The notes under the pieces: model-generated | Told to the model about the DNA's origin: nothing | What the model saw: only the letters and a program-made list of their open reading frames with translations | Database searches by the model: none | Assembly (NCBI GenBank): GCA_963669155.1 | Contig: OZ022589.1 | Span: 23,409,168 to 23,473,167 of the forward strand | Reading direction: 5' to 3' | Length of the DNA: 64,000 nt | Origin: Arbacia lixula | Taxonomy: Eukaryota; Echinodermata; Echinoidea; Arbacioida; Arbaciidae | Program-made: the position numbers and the translations under genes | Part shown: one piece after another, positions 10,701 through 21,129 of the stretch | Layout: each line of letters opens with the position of its first letter | Numbering within the stretch: position 1 is the stretch's first letter

Positions 10701-12829
10701 TTTCAACAATCCAAGTATACTGTTTGCTTTGTTTACGGTTGTATTAATTTGATTAGTCCAAGACAAATTATTTGACAAATGAACACCTAGATAATATATC
10801 TCCCTCTCTCTTTCTTTCCTATAGCACACCCTCTCCTTCTCATCCCTCTCTCTCTTTCCTATAGCACACCCTCTCCTTCAAAAGATTGAAATTTTCTCCA
10901 CATGAGCACATGTTCAACAACACCATTTGATCCATGACACAGACAGACATTGTACTGATTTTTCTGCATGTTGTTTGTTAACAGCTAAAGCATGTTGCAA
11001 CAGGGCAGTGCCTGGTGTCAAAAGGACAGATGACTAAAGGAACTGAGCTCATTCTTGGAAACTGTGATCCACAGGATCTCAAAAGTGCGGTAAGTGAATC
11101 ATATTGCCTTGGCCTAGGACTTATTATGGTCATTTAAGACTAGCAGCAACAAATATTTCTAGTGGTGTCATGAAACTCTTCAACTTTGACCTGTACGATT
11201 TCTCCCTTTGATCAGTTATGTTTAGCAGCAACACACATTAGTTTTGGAATGAAAGCTGCCAATTTTTGACCAGGGGGGTGTTTCATCAAGCTGTTTGTAG
11301 GTTATGAACGACTTTACGAACGACTGGTGATCCCTTCTTGTGCTAAATCAGATTCTCAATGAACAAAGTGTGGTATCGCATTTAGCACAAGAAGGGATCA
11401 CAGGTTGTTTGTAAAGTCGTTCGTAACCTACGAACAGCTTGGTGAAACGCCCACCTGTACCATTCTCCCCATGTAGGTGTGGTACCAGTCTTCGATCAGC
11501 GAGCTGAAGCTAGCCGACACTCTGTGCCTGGACATGGCTGAGAGCAACAGTGCATCCCTACCCCAGCTGAGGAAGTGCGATGGCATGGGCGGCTCCCAGC
11601 GCTGGCTGCTCAGGAACAAGGTGAGCTTGAGGGTCATAGGTTGGAGTTGGTTCCATGTTAGCTTGGTGTAGGTGTGGATGTCGTGTTAGCATGGTGTTGG
11701 TGTGGGAGTCATGTTACCTTGGTGTTAGTTGAAATGTCATGTTAGCTTGTTGTTGGTGTTAGTTCCATGTTAGCATGGTGTAGGTGTGGATGTCGTGTTA
11801 GCATGGTGCTGGTGTGGGAGCCACATTACCTTTGTGTTGGTGGAGGTGTCATTTTAGCTTAGTGTTGGTTTAGGTGCTATGTTAGCTCGTTGTTGGTGTG
11901 GGTGCCATGTTAGCTTCTTGTTGCTCTGGGTGTTTTGTTAGCCTAGTGCTAGTGTGGGTGTCATGTGAGCTTGGTGTTGGTCAGGGTCCTATGTTAGCTT
12001 GGTGTAGGTGCTATGTTAGCTTGGTGTTAGTGTGGGTGTGATGTTAGCTTGGTGTTGGTGTGGGTGTTATGTTATCCTGATGTTAGTGTGGGTGCTATAT
12101 TAGCTTGGTGTTGGTGTGGGTGCTATGTTAGCCTGGTGTTGGTGCTATGTTAGCTTTGTGTTGGTGTGGGTGCTATGTTAGCTTGGTGTTGGTGTGGGTG
12201 CTATGTTAGCTTGGTGTTGGTGTGGGTGCTATATTAGCCTGGTGTTGGTGTGGGTGCTATATTAGCCTGGTGTTGGTGTGGGTGTTATGTTATCCTGATG
12301 TTAGTGTGGGTGCTATGTTAGCTTGGTGTTAGTGTGGGTGCTATGTTAGCTTGGTGTTTTTGTGGGTGCTCAGAAACCAGGTGAGCGTGGGTGTTATGTT
12401 AGCTTGGTGTTCGTGTGGGTGCAGTACAAAGATAAATCACTTCTTATAGGTCAAAGTTCAATGCAATGAATATTAATTTGTTTCCTGATACATACGAGTA
12501 GGGATCCACTACAGCAATTTTAACAAAATATGGTGCAAAATTGAATCACAATATGACATGAGCTTTGATTTTTCAAAGAAAATACCTTTTCTCACAAGAA
12601 TTTGACTAGTATTTAATATACCTTCAATAAAGCAAATATATCTCATTGAACAAAGTGAAGAGTGTTTCTAATTCTCCACATTTGTTTTATTTGACAGCAA
12701 ATCTACCAGCCAGTGTCAGGGCAGTGTCTGAGCATCAAGGAGATTGGCAGTGTGAAAGTGTCTCAGCTGGAGATCTGTAGCAGCTCCAGCCTCTTACAGC
12801 AATGGGAGTATCAGACCGTGCCCGGCTGA
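4707..12829 (+). CDS. GALNT11: polypeptide N-acetylgalactosaminyltransferase, GALNT11-like, 11 exons, 646 aa
   Basis: Transfers GalNAc from UDP-GalNAc to Ser/Thr in the Golgi. Coding exons: 4707-5064, 5784-5946, 6686-6852, 7820-7983, 8479-8693, 9122-9239, 9552-9704, 9847-10068, 10985-11089, 11477-11620, 12698-12829. All junctions are GT-AG and the phases agree, giving 646 codons plus stop. Seen in the protein: a short cytoplasmic tail and a single membrane anchor at about residues 10-30 (type II), a stem, a GT-A catalytic domain with the DSH (DXH) metal motif at 280-282, [11 protein letters not shown] at the exon 5/6 junction, and the Gal/GalNAc-T motif WGGENLE from 385. The C-terminal ricin-type lectin domain (about 521-646) carries QRW and QQW motifs. 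The catalytic domain resembles vertebrate GALNT11 most closely (for example [31 protein letters not shown]). The gene ends in a normal stop. In vertebrates GALNT11 acts on Notch; that role here is inference. Introns 4 and 10 contain copies of exon-end/donor sequence. Confidence 0.88.
5998..6180 (+). repeat. short minisatellite in GALNT11 intron 2
   Basis: About five imperfect copies of GAGACAYAGGTGGCAAGCTTAA, some followed by CACTAGTCTTATCTTACAGA. It starts about 50 bases after the exon 2 donor. Several units end in TCTTACAGA, which looks like a weak 3' splice site, but no exon follows. Confidence 0.7.
6288..6436 (+). repeat. MITE family D, copy 1
   Basis: Related to the element at 55086-55295: internal AGTACTA...CGTG..., and the right end CGCGAAATATATGGCATATACAGTA. 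Its left end is more decayed than that of copy 2. Non-coding; lies in GALNT11 intron 2. Confidence 0.6.
7330..7480 (-). repeat. dispersed repeat family F, copy 1
   Basis: Reverse-complement match to 40275-40425: both contain ATAGCTCTSCGAATCTGAACGC-type sequence, then TTTAATTCTTGGGA, GAACTTCYGGTTCATGAACA and GCTTGTGTCTTTTCATTCTT (read on this strand). Non-coding, inside GALNT11 intron 3. Confidence 0.65.
7960..8305 (+). repeat. tandem copies of GALNT11 exon 4 end plus 5' splice site
   Basis: The last exon 4 bases (CTAGACAGCCACTGTGAG) and the donor GTAATTTCATTGGAG are repeated. The true donor is at 7984; copies of the exon-end/GT junction lie at 8066, 8148 and 8236, and a decayed fifth fragment (TTTCTAGGCAGC) is near 8295. 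Spacing is 82, 82 and 88. Units are separated by G-runs (8024-8038, 8167-8187, 8257-8274) that account for the length changes. The duplicated exonic bases encode LDSHCE, which includes the catalytic DXH motif. Confidence 0.85.
10182..10829 (-). pseudogene. LINE reverse transcriptase C-terminal fragment, broken
   Basis: Two stretches in the same minus-strand frame (10829-10554 and 10508-10182, joined through a single in-frame TGA at 10553-10551) read as the end of a non-LTR retrotransposon polymerase. Typical features seen are [16 protein letters not shown], the run [24 protein letters not shown], the [12 protein letters not shown] segment and, after the stop, the [17 protein letters not shown] segment. 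This order is characteristic of the post-RT region of Jockey/CR1/Rex-type LINEs; the exact clade is not resolved. The 5' part of the element is missing, as expected for 5' truncation. It sits antisense inside GALNT11 intron 8. Confidence 0.8.
10816..10880 (+). repeat. direct duplication next to LINE fragment
   Basis: TTTCCTATAGCACACCCTCT followed by CCTTC occurs twice about 40 bases apart, beside the truncated 5' side of the LINE fragment, separated by a TCTC-rich stretch. It could be a local slippage duplication; a target-site duplication would need the other copy beyond the LINE 3' end, which is not seen. Confidence 0.45.
11274..11454 (+). repeat. MITE with long terminal inverted repeats in GALNT11 intron 9
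   Basis: About 180 bp. The left arm GGGTGTTTCATCAAGCTGTT continues as TGTAGGTTATGAACGACTTT. The right arm is its reverse complement with a few changes (AAAGTCGTTCGTAACCTACG, then AACAGCTTGGTGAAACGCCC). The inner part is also palindromic (TGATCCCTTCTTGTGCTAAA / TTTAGCACAAGAAGGGATCA). Fold-back, no coding capacity. It ends about 20 bases before the exon 10 acceptor. Confidence 0.8.
11640..12420 (+). repeat. 28-bp minisatellite in GALNT11 intron 10
   Basis: Degenerate tandem repeat of GTGGGTGCTATGTTAGCTTG + GTGTTGGT, roughly 28 bp per unit and about 27 units. It starts within about 30 bases of the exon 10 donor. Near its far end (12363-12386) there is a copy of the exon 10 3' end and donor: TGGGTGCTCAGAAACCAG then GTGAGC, against TGGCTGCTCAGGAACAAG then GTGAGC at the real junction. 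Confidence 0.85.
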
Positions 12830-13520
12830 CACCCCAGTAGCAGGTGATCTTTAAGGTCCTGTTTCTCCAACAGGAGTTCTCTTGATTCCGTCAGATCTGC
12901 ACTTCTTCCACTTTTGCTGTTTGATGGCACAGGGAGTTCTGGGTTTATAGTCATGAGTGGGTGTGATAGCTGCCTTGCTGGAGTAGAGACCACTTGATAT
13001 CATGAGGCCAGCCCACACCACAACAATTTGTGATGTTCATTGTAATAGGAACTTTACATCATCGGGTATACAGAGTACCTACACTCTACCTAATCCATTT
13101 CTTTGTTAATTAATGTATAAATACGATCATTGTGTTTGCTGTGTTCACACAGGGAAAATTTGTATATCCATCAAATAGATGAGATGATCATATGTCCACT
13201 TAATATAGATATAGGGCTAGAGCTTTCTAGCTCTGGGTACTGGGGTACAGATGGTAGGACAGACAGACATGCTTGCTGCATTATTCAGTACAATGGTTAC
13301 AGTCATTGTCCACCTGGCTGCTTCTCTCCTGTGAAATGTTATATATTATGTAACAAGCTCAAAAATATTGTTTTCATGTTGGTAAGGAGGAGAAAGGTCA
13401 GCCAATCTAAACCTTGTTCTGTGCATGTGCATCTCTCTGCCCTGTTGGTTGTCAGAGCAGTTGTACACAAATAGCAGCTGGTCTGTAAAGGAGCTAGAGC
13501 TGTATCAGGTGGATACATCC
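12830..13520 (+). other. probable GALNT11 3' UTR
   Basis: Follows the GALNT11 stop codon without a recognisable gene. No AATAAA was seen before the 41-bp array; the first clear one downstream on this strand is at 14879-14884. If that is used, the whole array lies within the 3' UTR. This is inference. Confidence 0.4.
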
Positions 13521-13526
13521 CTATCT

Positions 13527-14585
13527 CATGAAACAGCGGTCAAGTCAGGCCAGTTTGTATGCTGTCCAATGAGACAGCAGTCAAGTCAGGCCAATTTGTA
13601 TGCTGTCCAATGAGACAGCAGTCAAGTCAGGCCAATTTGTGTGCTGTCCAATGAGACAGCGGTCAAGTCAGGCCAATTTATATGCTGTCCAATGGGACAG
13701 CAGTCAAGTCAGGCCAGTTTGTGTGCTGTCCAATGAAACAGCGGTCAAGTCAGGCCACTTTGTGTGCTGTCCAATGAGACAGCAGTCAAGTCAGGCCAGT
13801 TTGTGTGCTGTCCAATGAAACAGCGGTCAAGTCAGGCCACTTTGTGTGCTGTCCAATGAGACAGCGGTCAAGTCAGGCCAATTTGTATGCTGTCCAATGA
13901 GACAGAGGTCAAATCAGGCCAATTTGTGTGCTGTCCAATGAGACAGCGGTCAAGTCAGGCCAGTTTGTGTGCTGTCCAATGAGACAGAGGTCAAATCAGG
14001 CCAGTTTGTGTGCTGTCCAATGAGACAGCAGTCAAGTCAGGCCACTTTGTATGCTCTCCAATGAGACAGCGGTCAAGTCAGGCCAATTTGTATGCTGTCC
14101 AATGAGACAGAGGTCAAATCAGGCCAATTTGTGTGCTGTCCAATGAGACAGCGGTCAAGTCAGGCCAGTTTGTGTGCTGTCCAATGAAACAGCGGTCAAG
14201 TCAGGCCAGTTTGTGTGCTGTCCAATGAGACAGCAGTCAAGTCAGGCCAGTTTGTGTGCTGTCCAATGAAACAGCGGTCAAGTCAGGCCACTTTGTGTGC
14301 TGTCCAATGAGACAGCGGTCAAGTCAGGCCAGTTTGTGTGCTGTCCAATGAAACAGCGGTCAAGTGAGGCCAATTTGTGTGCTGTCCAATGAGACAGCGG
14401 TCAAGTCAGGCCACTTTGTGTGCTGTCCAATGAGACAGCAGTCAAGTCAGGCCAGTTTGTGTGCTGTCCAATGAGACAGCGGTCAAGTGAGGCCAATTTG
14501 TGTGCTGTCCAATGAGACAGCGGTCAAGTCAGGCGAGGGCCATGTGTGGTGCTTAATGAGACCGGTCAAATCAGGCTAGAGCTTG
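13527..14585 (+). repeat. 41-bp minisatellite downstream of GALNT11
   Basis: About 25 tandem units of 41 bp (consensus begins CAATGAGACAGCRGTCAAGT, then CAGGCCARTTTGTGTGCTGTC). Variation is mostly at a few positions (CAGT/CGGT, AATTT/AGTTT/ACTTT, GAGACA/GAAACA), and neighbouring units share blocks of variants, which suggests homogenisation of higher-order blocks. The last units decay after 14535. The open frames through it are by-products of the repeat, since 41 is not a multiple of three. Confidence 0.93.
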
Positions 14586-14878
14586 TGTGCAAGGACCATC
14601 ATGGTTGGGAAACTCTGTCCTGTCGACTGTACTACTAGTATTCTAAATTAAAACCTTACTCTCATAGTACACACTGTGTGTGAACCAAAAAAGAGGGTAA
14701 TACTTATTTTTAAAACACTTTGTTGACTACAGCTGAACAATATATTGTCAGAGGTTGCCTATTCCATGCATGAATGCTAATCAGGGTGTTTCCATGTCTT
14801 TCTACGTATCGTAAGTGTAAATGCTTGCTGCAACACAAAGTTAAAAAAGAATGCCAGGGAGGAGTTTGAATTGAAGTC

Positions 14879-14884
14879 AATAAA
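14879..14884 (+). terminator. candidate polyadenylation signal (AATAAA) for GALNT11
   Basis: AATAAA about 2.05 kb past the stop codon, in AT-rich DNA. Another AATAAA is at 15744-15749. Assignment to GALNT11 is by position only. Confidence 0.3.
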
Positions 14885-17800
14885 ACTATTATCAACACTT
14901 TTTAAAAATTTAACCCTAAGCAGAAAGAGTCAATGAAAGGCAGCAGTTTTATTGCATGAGATAAAGCACTAAATACATTTTTTCTTCTTGACTTATTGAA
15001 AACTGTACAGCCAAACTGGTGGCTTTATAGATTGGTGCTGTTCAATTCAGAGATACAGACCTAAAATATGCCTGAAAAAATTACAAAATTAAATGAAATA
15101 TATAAAGCTATTTTACTGAGAATATATAAAGCTATCTTGCTGAGAGTCTTATCAGACAAAGGAGATAATTGTGATGTGTGATTGATTTTCGTCATGTATG
15201 ATGAAATATAAAGTGCACATTTATTTTTATACCTTATATAAAGATACATGGTTAAGTGTCCACATCCGTATGGATGTACTTGCTGACAGGGATGTGACGT
15301 AAAAGTATGTATGTTTGTGTGTTATATTATAATCATGTTGATTCTGATATTTATTCACCATCATACACTCATCATTAAAGATATGGCCTAAAGTATTCAT
15401 GACCCCGTCTCATATTCAGCTTCCATTTGCTTTGATTTCACAGTATCATGTTGCATGTTCAGTAGAGTTTGTTATTTTTCTTGTACTCTTAAAATGTTGT
15501 AGGCCTTGTACTTGTACAGAAAATGAAAGTAAATGAAAATGTGAAATTGCCCAGCATATTTTTTTCAGTAAATTAAATGTGCATTCATTGAGTACTCTCC
15601 CAGTTATATTGTGCAACACTTCAGCACTAATGTTGATAAGCAGGAAGTATTTCCCTTTTCTATGCAATGTAAGATGAGATGTGGTGTGATTTTGATGTTA
15701 CTTAAAAGAGAGTGAAACCCTGAGAATTAATTAGATTGAATTGAATAAAAACAGATCAATCACAGAACAGATTGACAACATTTCAGACAAATTATAAGTG
15801 ACTTTTTAAAATCATGATTACTATCACTACTGCTAGTGATATTTTCCTAAAATTGTCTTAAATCTGTTTCTCTGATTTTTCTGTCATTAAGTTCAAATGA
15901 TCAGGGCTTCAGTTCCCCTCGTATGCATGATTGTACAAAAATGTAATAATTTTGATGACTGAGATTGCACAATTCTGAAATCATAGAGTATGGAGAAACT
16001 AACTTTCATGGGGATAATTGCAGTATGTGGGATCTATATAAAAAATATTTGTAGATATCGAGCTGAAACAACTCAAAGTAACAAACATGTCACATTTTAT
16101 TGTGATAGAGCATGCATATTTTTTATTTCCTCTATATATTACATTCCTATTATCAACTCCCTCAGTCAATTGACAGCATTGTTTGTACCCATTAAAACAT
16201 TGTATTCTTGTATTGATTTACCGTTTGTCTTATATGATAGGTTTATGTCACTTATCTTACTACTTCTAATTTGTCTTCCTTTTTGTATGGTTTTAGGCTT
16301 TAGCCAAAGTGGACGAGCCATATTGGTGCATACATGTACATGGTTGTGTTGTATTTTAGACACACTGCAATGCAAAAGTAAAGATTGTGTCAGTGCCATG
16401 GCAAATGGAAGAAAATACATACATTGTAAAAGCACTTCCCTCAAATCTGGAAACTTTTAAGTGAAGTTATATTGACTGTTCGGTGAGTTGAGATTTGGAT
16501 GGTTCGTCCAAATTTTAGCGGACCCTGTAGCCTGGTGGTCTTAGACCACAGAAGCACACATCACAAATCTCTGTCCTGTAGTGCACCATTGACCGGCCAG
16601 AGCTAGGGTTTGGGCTGAAAATGCATCCACTCTCATTCCAAAATATAAGGCTGACTTCTAAACTTAGATATCAACAAGATTCATGTATTCTGTTCTCAGG
16701 TAGAGTAAACGCCCATGCCATTTATTAGTGTACAGAGTCAAAATTTGATGCTGCAAGAAGAATACACTATGAATTTTAGACTATAGTTGCTATGAAATAG
16801 GGGGAATTCATCCAAATAGAAGTATAGTTTTGAAGTATTCCACAAAGGTTAGTAGAGCTAGAACCATTACAAGTTCAAGCACATTATTGTTAAGGTATGC
16901 TGTGAATCCATGCAGAGCTGGACGGCTGTTGCAAATGAGGCACGTAAGTTTGAAAGTCATCCATGGCTGTACATGTACCGTCAATAAGTCAAAGCCTAAG
17001 CATATGCATATGGCTAGTCTAACTTAATTTGCTTTTCTTCAATACAAGTGTAGTTCTGTCATGGAATTGAATCTTCAATAAACCCACATTCAATGTCCAG
17101 ATTGTAAAAAGTTTCCATTGTGCTCGCACAGGAGAGACAGCCTTACAAATGATCATGCTAGGCCAACAAGAGAGGATTGCTATCAATGCTCTGTCTTCCA
17201 AAGGATATTTGCAGGGTAGAACAAGTTGCAAGCAGAGATCTGTGAAGATAGGATTGAAGCTTATATTTCAATATTTGTATTGTATATTATTATGAGGGCC
17301 CTGTGTCAATTTGGCATGTGAAGGTAACTCGTATCCCATTTTATGAGACAGCCAATTGAGGGAGTGTATAGAAGAGACTGACAGCAAGAAATATACAGAG
17401 AAGGATTGGTGTTGAATTGGGAGGGAAAACGGCTAGTTTGTTTCAGGGTTTAATAACTTTGTAATATTTCTTTAAAACAAAAACATGTATAAGGCATTAT
17501 CTGAAATACTAAGTAGAAAATTGGTCCACTATTAAAGTATTTGTTACATTACTGAAATATCAGATTTTCCATATGTTGGTCTACAGATGTCTCTATAACG
17601 TTCATATGTTGTGGACTCAAAATGTGTCTTTAAAAATGTGTCACTTCTCATACAGGGAAAAAATATATGAAATAGGTGAGAACCGTGCTGGTGTTGCGAC
17701 GCACATACATGATAAGTGTCATTGAAGATACTGTACATAACCTGTTACTACTTTAGATGTGTGTGCATTACATTATCATGTAACAGGCGTAATTAAGGCG

Positions 17801-18164
17801 GCTTGTAGCTTGCAACGCACATCCATAGTCAACTATTTAGATTGACAGGAGTGTCGTCAATCTTCGTGATAAATATGGCAGTGACTGTGACATACAGCTT
17901 TAAATAAACTTCTATTTTTTTTTTATAGAAATAATGAATGTTTATGAGTTCAATGGGAAGAATATTTTCATGAGGTGAAACATTGAACGTTCCATTTAAT
18001 CTGTCACCAAAGGAAAATATTATTCCCATTGGACCAATGGAAAAACATTATTTGCTTTATACAACCTCTTAGTAGATTCTTGTCATTTGTAAATACAATT
18101 TACAAATAATTCCTGAATAAAGATGAACAAATATTTGTTTTCCTTTGATATATTTGATGTTCAA

Positions 18165-18470
18165 TTGGATCCATGCTCTGAGCTCCAAACCTTGGATAAA
18201 TACGGAGGAGCTGATTGATTTGTTTTTGCTTGAGCATACCAGCGGAAATTCAAGTTGCGCCTCAGCCGCAATACTGTGGTAGTTCCCCTCGCGCGCCCAA
18301 TGATTTTCCGCTTAAACGCAAAAAAGCAGCTGAAAAGAAATTTGTCTCGTAGATTTTGCATGTCGCGCGTACACTGAAAAGGTCGAGGCGTGCAATGGAA
18401 AAAATTGCATGGCACACAAATAATACGTGACCTATTATCCTCCAATCAAATGGCAAGGATCTACTTAAGT
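18165..18470 (-). repeat. dispersed repeat family G, copy 1
   Basis: Reverse-complement match to 44013-44300. On the minus strand it reads TTTCTTTTCAGCTGCTTTTT, GCGGAAAATCATTGGGCGCG, GGGAACTACCACAGT and CTTGAATTTCCGCTGGTATG. Copy 2 has TTTCTTTCCAGCTGCTTTTT, GCGGAAAGTCATTGGGTGTG and GGGGAACTCCCGTGG. GC-rich relative to its surroundings. Confidence 0.65.
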
Positions 18471-18834
18471 GTTGTATAAAAGTGATTATTACCAAACTCC
18501 ATTTCATTTTCATGGAAACAAACCCTAGATTTTTTTTTTTTTGCATGAACAAGCTCCAATGAATACTAAATCTGTGTGTTTTGGAATAATGAGTATCACC
18601 CATGTTATCATGTGCTTTCAAATAGACCAATGAATGTAGATAGATTATACATGTACATATATTATGTGTATACTTCCTGGTACTTTTGTAAATTTATGTT
18701 TATATTACATGTATCATGTATGTAGATGGTGTGATCAAGGTCTAGTGCTCAAGCTTGTTTTCTGTAAACCTATTTTAAAAAGAAATAAGAGACTATTGAA
18801 GGAAGTATGACATTAAATGTGGAATGCAGAGAAT

Positions 18835-18840
18835 TTTATT
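18835..18840 (-). terminator. candidate polyadenylation signal for cytochrome c copy A
   Basis: AATAAA on the minus strand (TTTATT on plus), about 585 bases after the stop codon of the 19.4-kb cytochrome c gene. Assigned by position. Confidence 0.35.
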
Positions 18841-19423
18841 TGACCCAGTGTATTATTGTTAGTATCATAAACATACCCATATCACTACATTGTCTCTGAA
18901 TTGTGCATTGGCATTACATTGGAACATTTAAGAATATATTTTCAGTATTCAAAATACTTTTTACAGTCTTCACACATGTATACATTTGTTTTACCATAAT
19001 CTAGTGTAGATACAATATTTTTCACATTCGAAGATAAAAGTGCACTGATCTCTATTCCATTTAGTCTTGAATGCAGATTGTTCAAAGAATCTCTGAAAGT
19101 TAAAAAGTGAGTTAACTGCTAAGAAAACAAAAGCCAAGACAACCAAGAAACAAAAAAAGAAATCTAACAAATTGCCTCTTCAACCTTATCACAAAAAGAA
19201 TGAAGCTTTAGACACTAAGTTCAAAATGATTCAAGCTCTAATTTTCTGTTGTAGTTCATAGATAAGTTTAGGACCAGTCTGTATTTAAAACAATATGTCA
19301 AAATTTACTTACATGTTGACAAAGATGCGGAGATGTTTAACAATTTTCTTCTATACAAATTTATAATGAAAACTTCTTCTTCAAGATTTCAAGATATGAT
19401 TGTTGTGGCAAAATAGGACAACA

Positions 19424-21129
19424 CTAATCATCTTTGTGGTAGTTTCCTGTTGTTTTCTCCTTGAGGTATGAGATCAGGTCAGCTCGTTCCTTGGTCTTCT
19501 TGATTCCAGCAAACACCATCTTGGTTCCTGGGATGTATTTCTTGGGATTCTCCAGGTAGACCCATAGTGTGTCCAGATTCCAGGTGATGCCTGCAATCAA
19601 CATGGGCAGAGAGAGAATGGAGAGGAGAAGAGGGCAAACAAAGGGGAAGGAAGAAAAGGGTAGAACATTAACATAGAGATTGGAGATATAAATTGAAGGA
19701 CATGAGGAAGAGGAGAAAAGATGAATGTGAAGAAAAGAGAGAGGCCAGGATAAGCTTTTGAAATTACAGTTCATTGATTTTGTTGCATTACTCCGTTTAA
19801 AACGTCATTACACTAGACAGGAATAACCGTCTCGTTCACGGCATTCTTTAATTAAAATTACATTTTTGGACGTAGGACGTTCAGAGGAGCCAGATGCAAT
19901 CTCAGCGGATCCAACGTTTGACAGAGACTGATTTTTTGGTCTACATTACACATGACTTTAGTTAGATTGAGAGCTGTGACAATACAGAAGATATTTATCT
20001 CCTCACCTGTTACAATACGTGTTATAGCTGTCAGGTGTCACTGCTGAGGACTAGACTAATGTATTTCTTTTATTAGTTTGTAATCAAGGCGAAATTACCA
20101 ATCAATCGCAAAAATAACAATTTTTTGAGAGATGAGATTGTGATATTCCTCGAAAATTATTGATCAATTATTCTTATTAATATAACACTGAAACAAAATA
20201 TATCAGTAGGCCTACTCTGAAATGACTGTAAATTAGATAATTTGATATATTTTCTTAAAATTAAAATTAGAATGTACATATTACTACAGTAAATCTTACC
20301 TCAATCTTAATTAATGAATTGTTTTAGAATTAGTAACAAAGTTAAATCTAAAATATCTCCAAGTTTGCTTCTCTGACTCTGTCACTTTAAAAACATAAAC
20401 CATTTTAGATCCACTTTAAAGTATTACTTAGATCTAGACCTCAGGAGTCTTACAGACTACATTTAAGTTGGCCATAGCCTGACTTAACGTTAGAAATAAC
20501 AAGTTTAATAATGAAATAGGCCCCCAAGTAGTTTTACTGTTAAAACGATACAATCCATAGACTACATGTAGCAAAGTCTAGTCTAGATCTAACTCTTTAA
20601 TAATCTAGACTAGAGTCAAAGTTAGATCCAAATCTCTGACTTTCACTTCTACAACTCAGTGCTTTTATTTAACTGGATCTAGGTTTTTTTTTTTTATAAA
20701 GAGACGTTCTAACTTGTTAACTTTATTATATCTAACTTAAGAACTTTTAGTTTTAATGTTAACAAGTTAGAAGCAGTTTTGTCTCTAATTTTAGTCAACG
20801 TTAAACTTGTTATTTAACCTTGTATTTTGCAGACTAGCCTACTATTCAATTTAGAGTCTAAACTCAGTCTTAAGTTTAAAGTTTGAGTCTTGACATCTAA
20901 CAAAGTTAGATAGTTTCTCGAGTCTATTGATCTACTAACCTTTGTTGACGTTTGCGTCGGTGTATTTGAATCCAGACCCTTGGCCTGTCTTCCTGCCCCA
21001 CAAGCCCATCAGGTTGGGTCCCTGCTTGTGCTTGCCGCTATTGTCAATGACATGGCATTGGAGACATTTGGTTTTGAAGATCTTCGCTCCTTTGTCAGGG
21101 TCGCCAAACTGTGGGCTATCCTTCCCCAT
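19424..21129 (-). CDS. CYCS: cytochrome c, copy A, 2 exons, 118 aa
   Basis: Mobile electron carrier between complexes III and IV in the mitochondrial intermembrane space; in animals also an apoptosis signal. Exon 1 is 21129-20940 and exon 2 is 19590-19424, both minus strand, with a GT-AG intron in phase 1 inside a Gly codon just before ITW, the place where vertebrate cytochrome c genes are also interrupted. The haem-binding site CLQCH is at residues 22-26 and the axial methionine is in PGTKMVFAG. It is divergent: an N-terminal extension (starts [16 protein letters not shown]), [15 protein letters not shown] instead of the usual TGPNLxGLxGRKTGQ, and an extended C-terminus ending [11 protein letters not shown]. 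It is a tandem paralogue of the gene at 25056-26335. Differences cluster in the N-terminus and around the exon junction ([14 protein letters not shown] against [14 protein letters not shown]). Confidence 0.93.
19813..19917 (+). repeat. dispersed repeat family C, copy 2
   Basis: Matches 4039-4173: CTAGACAGGAATAACCGTCT, GCATTCTTTAATTAAAATTA, AGAGGAGCCAGATGCAATCT, ending GCGGATCCAACG. Lies in the intron of cytochrome c copy A. Confidence 0.7.

Larger units (their letters stand above)
14600..18834. other. intergenic, no gene seen
   Basis: AT-rich DNA between the converging GALNT11 (+) and cytochrome c (-) genes. The longest open frame (15990-16460, plus) has the composition of random AT-rich DNA and lacks domains or conservation-like features. 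One repeat of family G is present (18165-18470). Confidence 0.5.

Noticed and set aside
13527..14585. CRISPR-like appearance of regularly spaced repeats
   Set aside because: Units are contiguous tandem repeats without unique spacers, in an animal genome; a minisatellite.
15990..16460. 156-codon plus-strand frame in AT-rich DNA
   Set aside because: Low-complexity hydrophobic content, no domain, no splice or promoter context, lies between converging genes.
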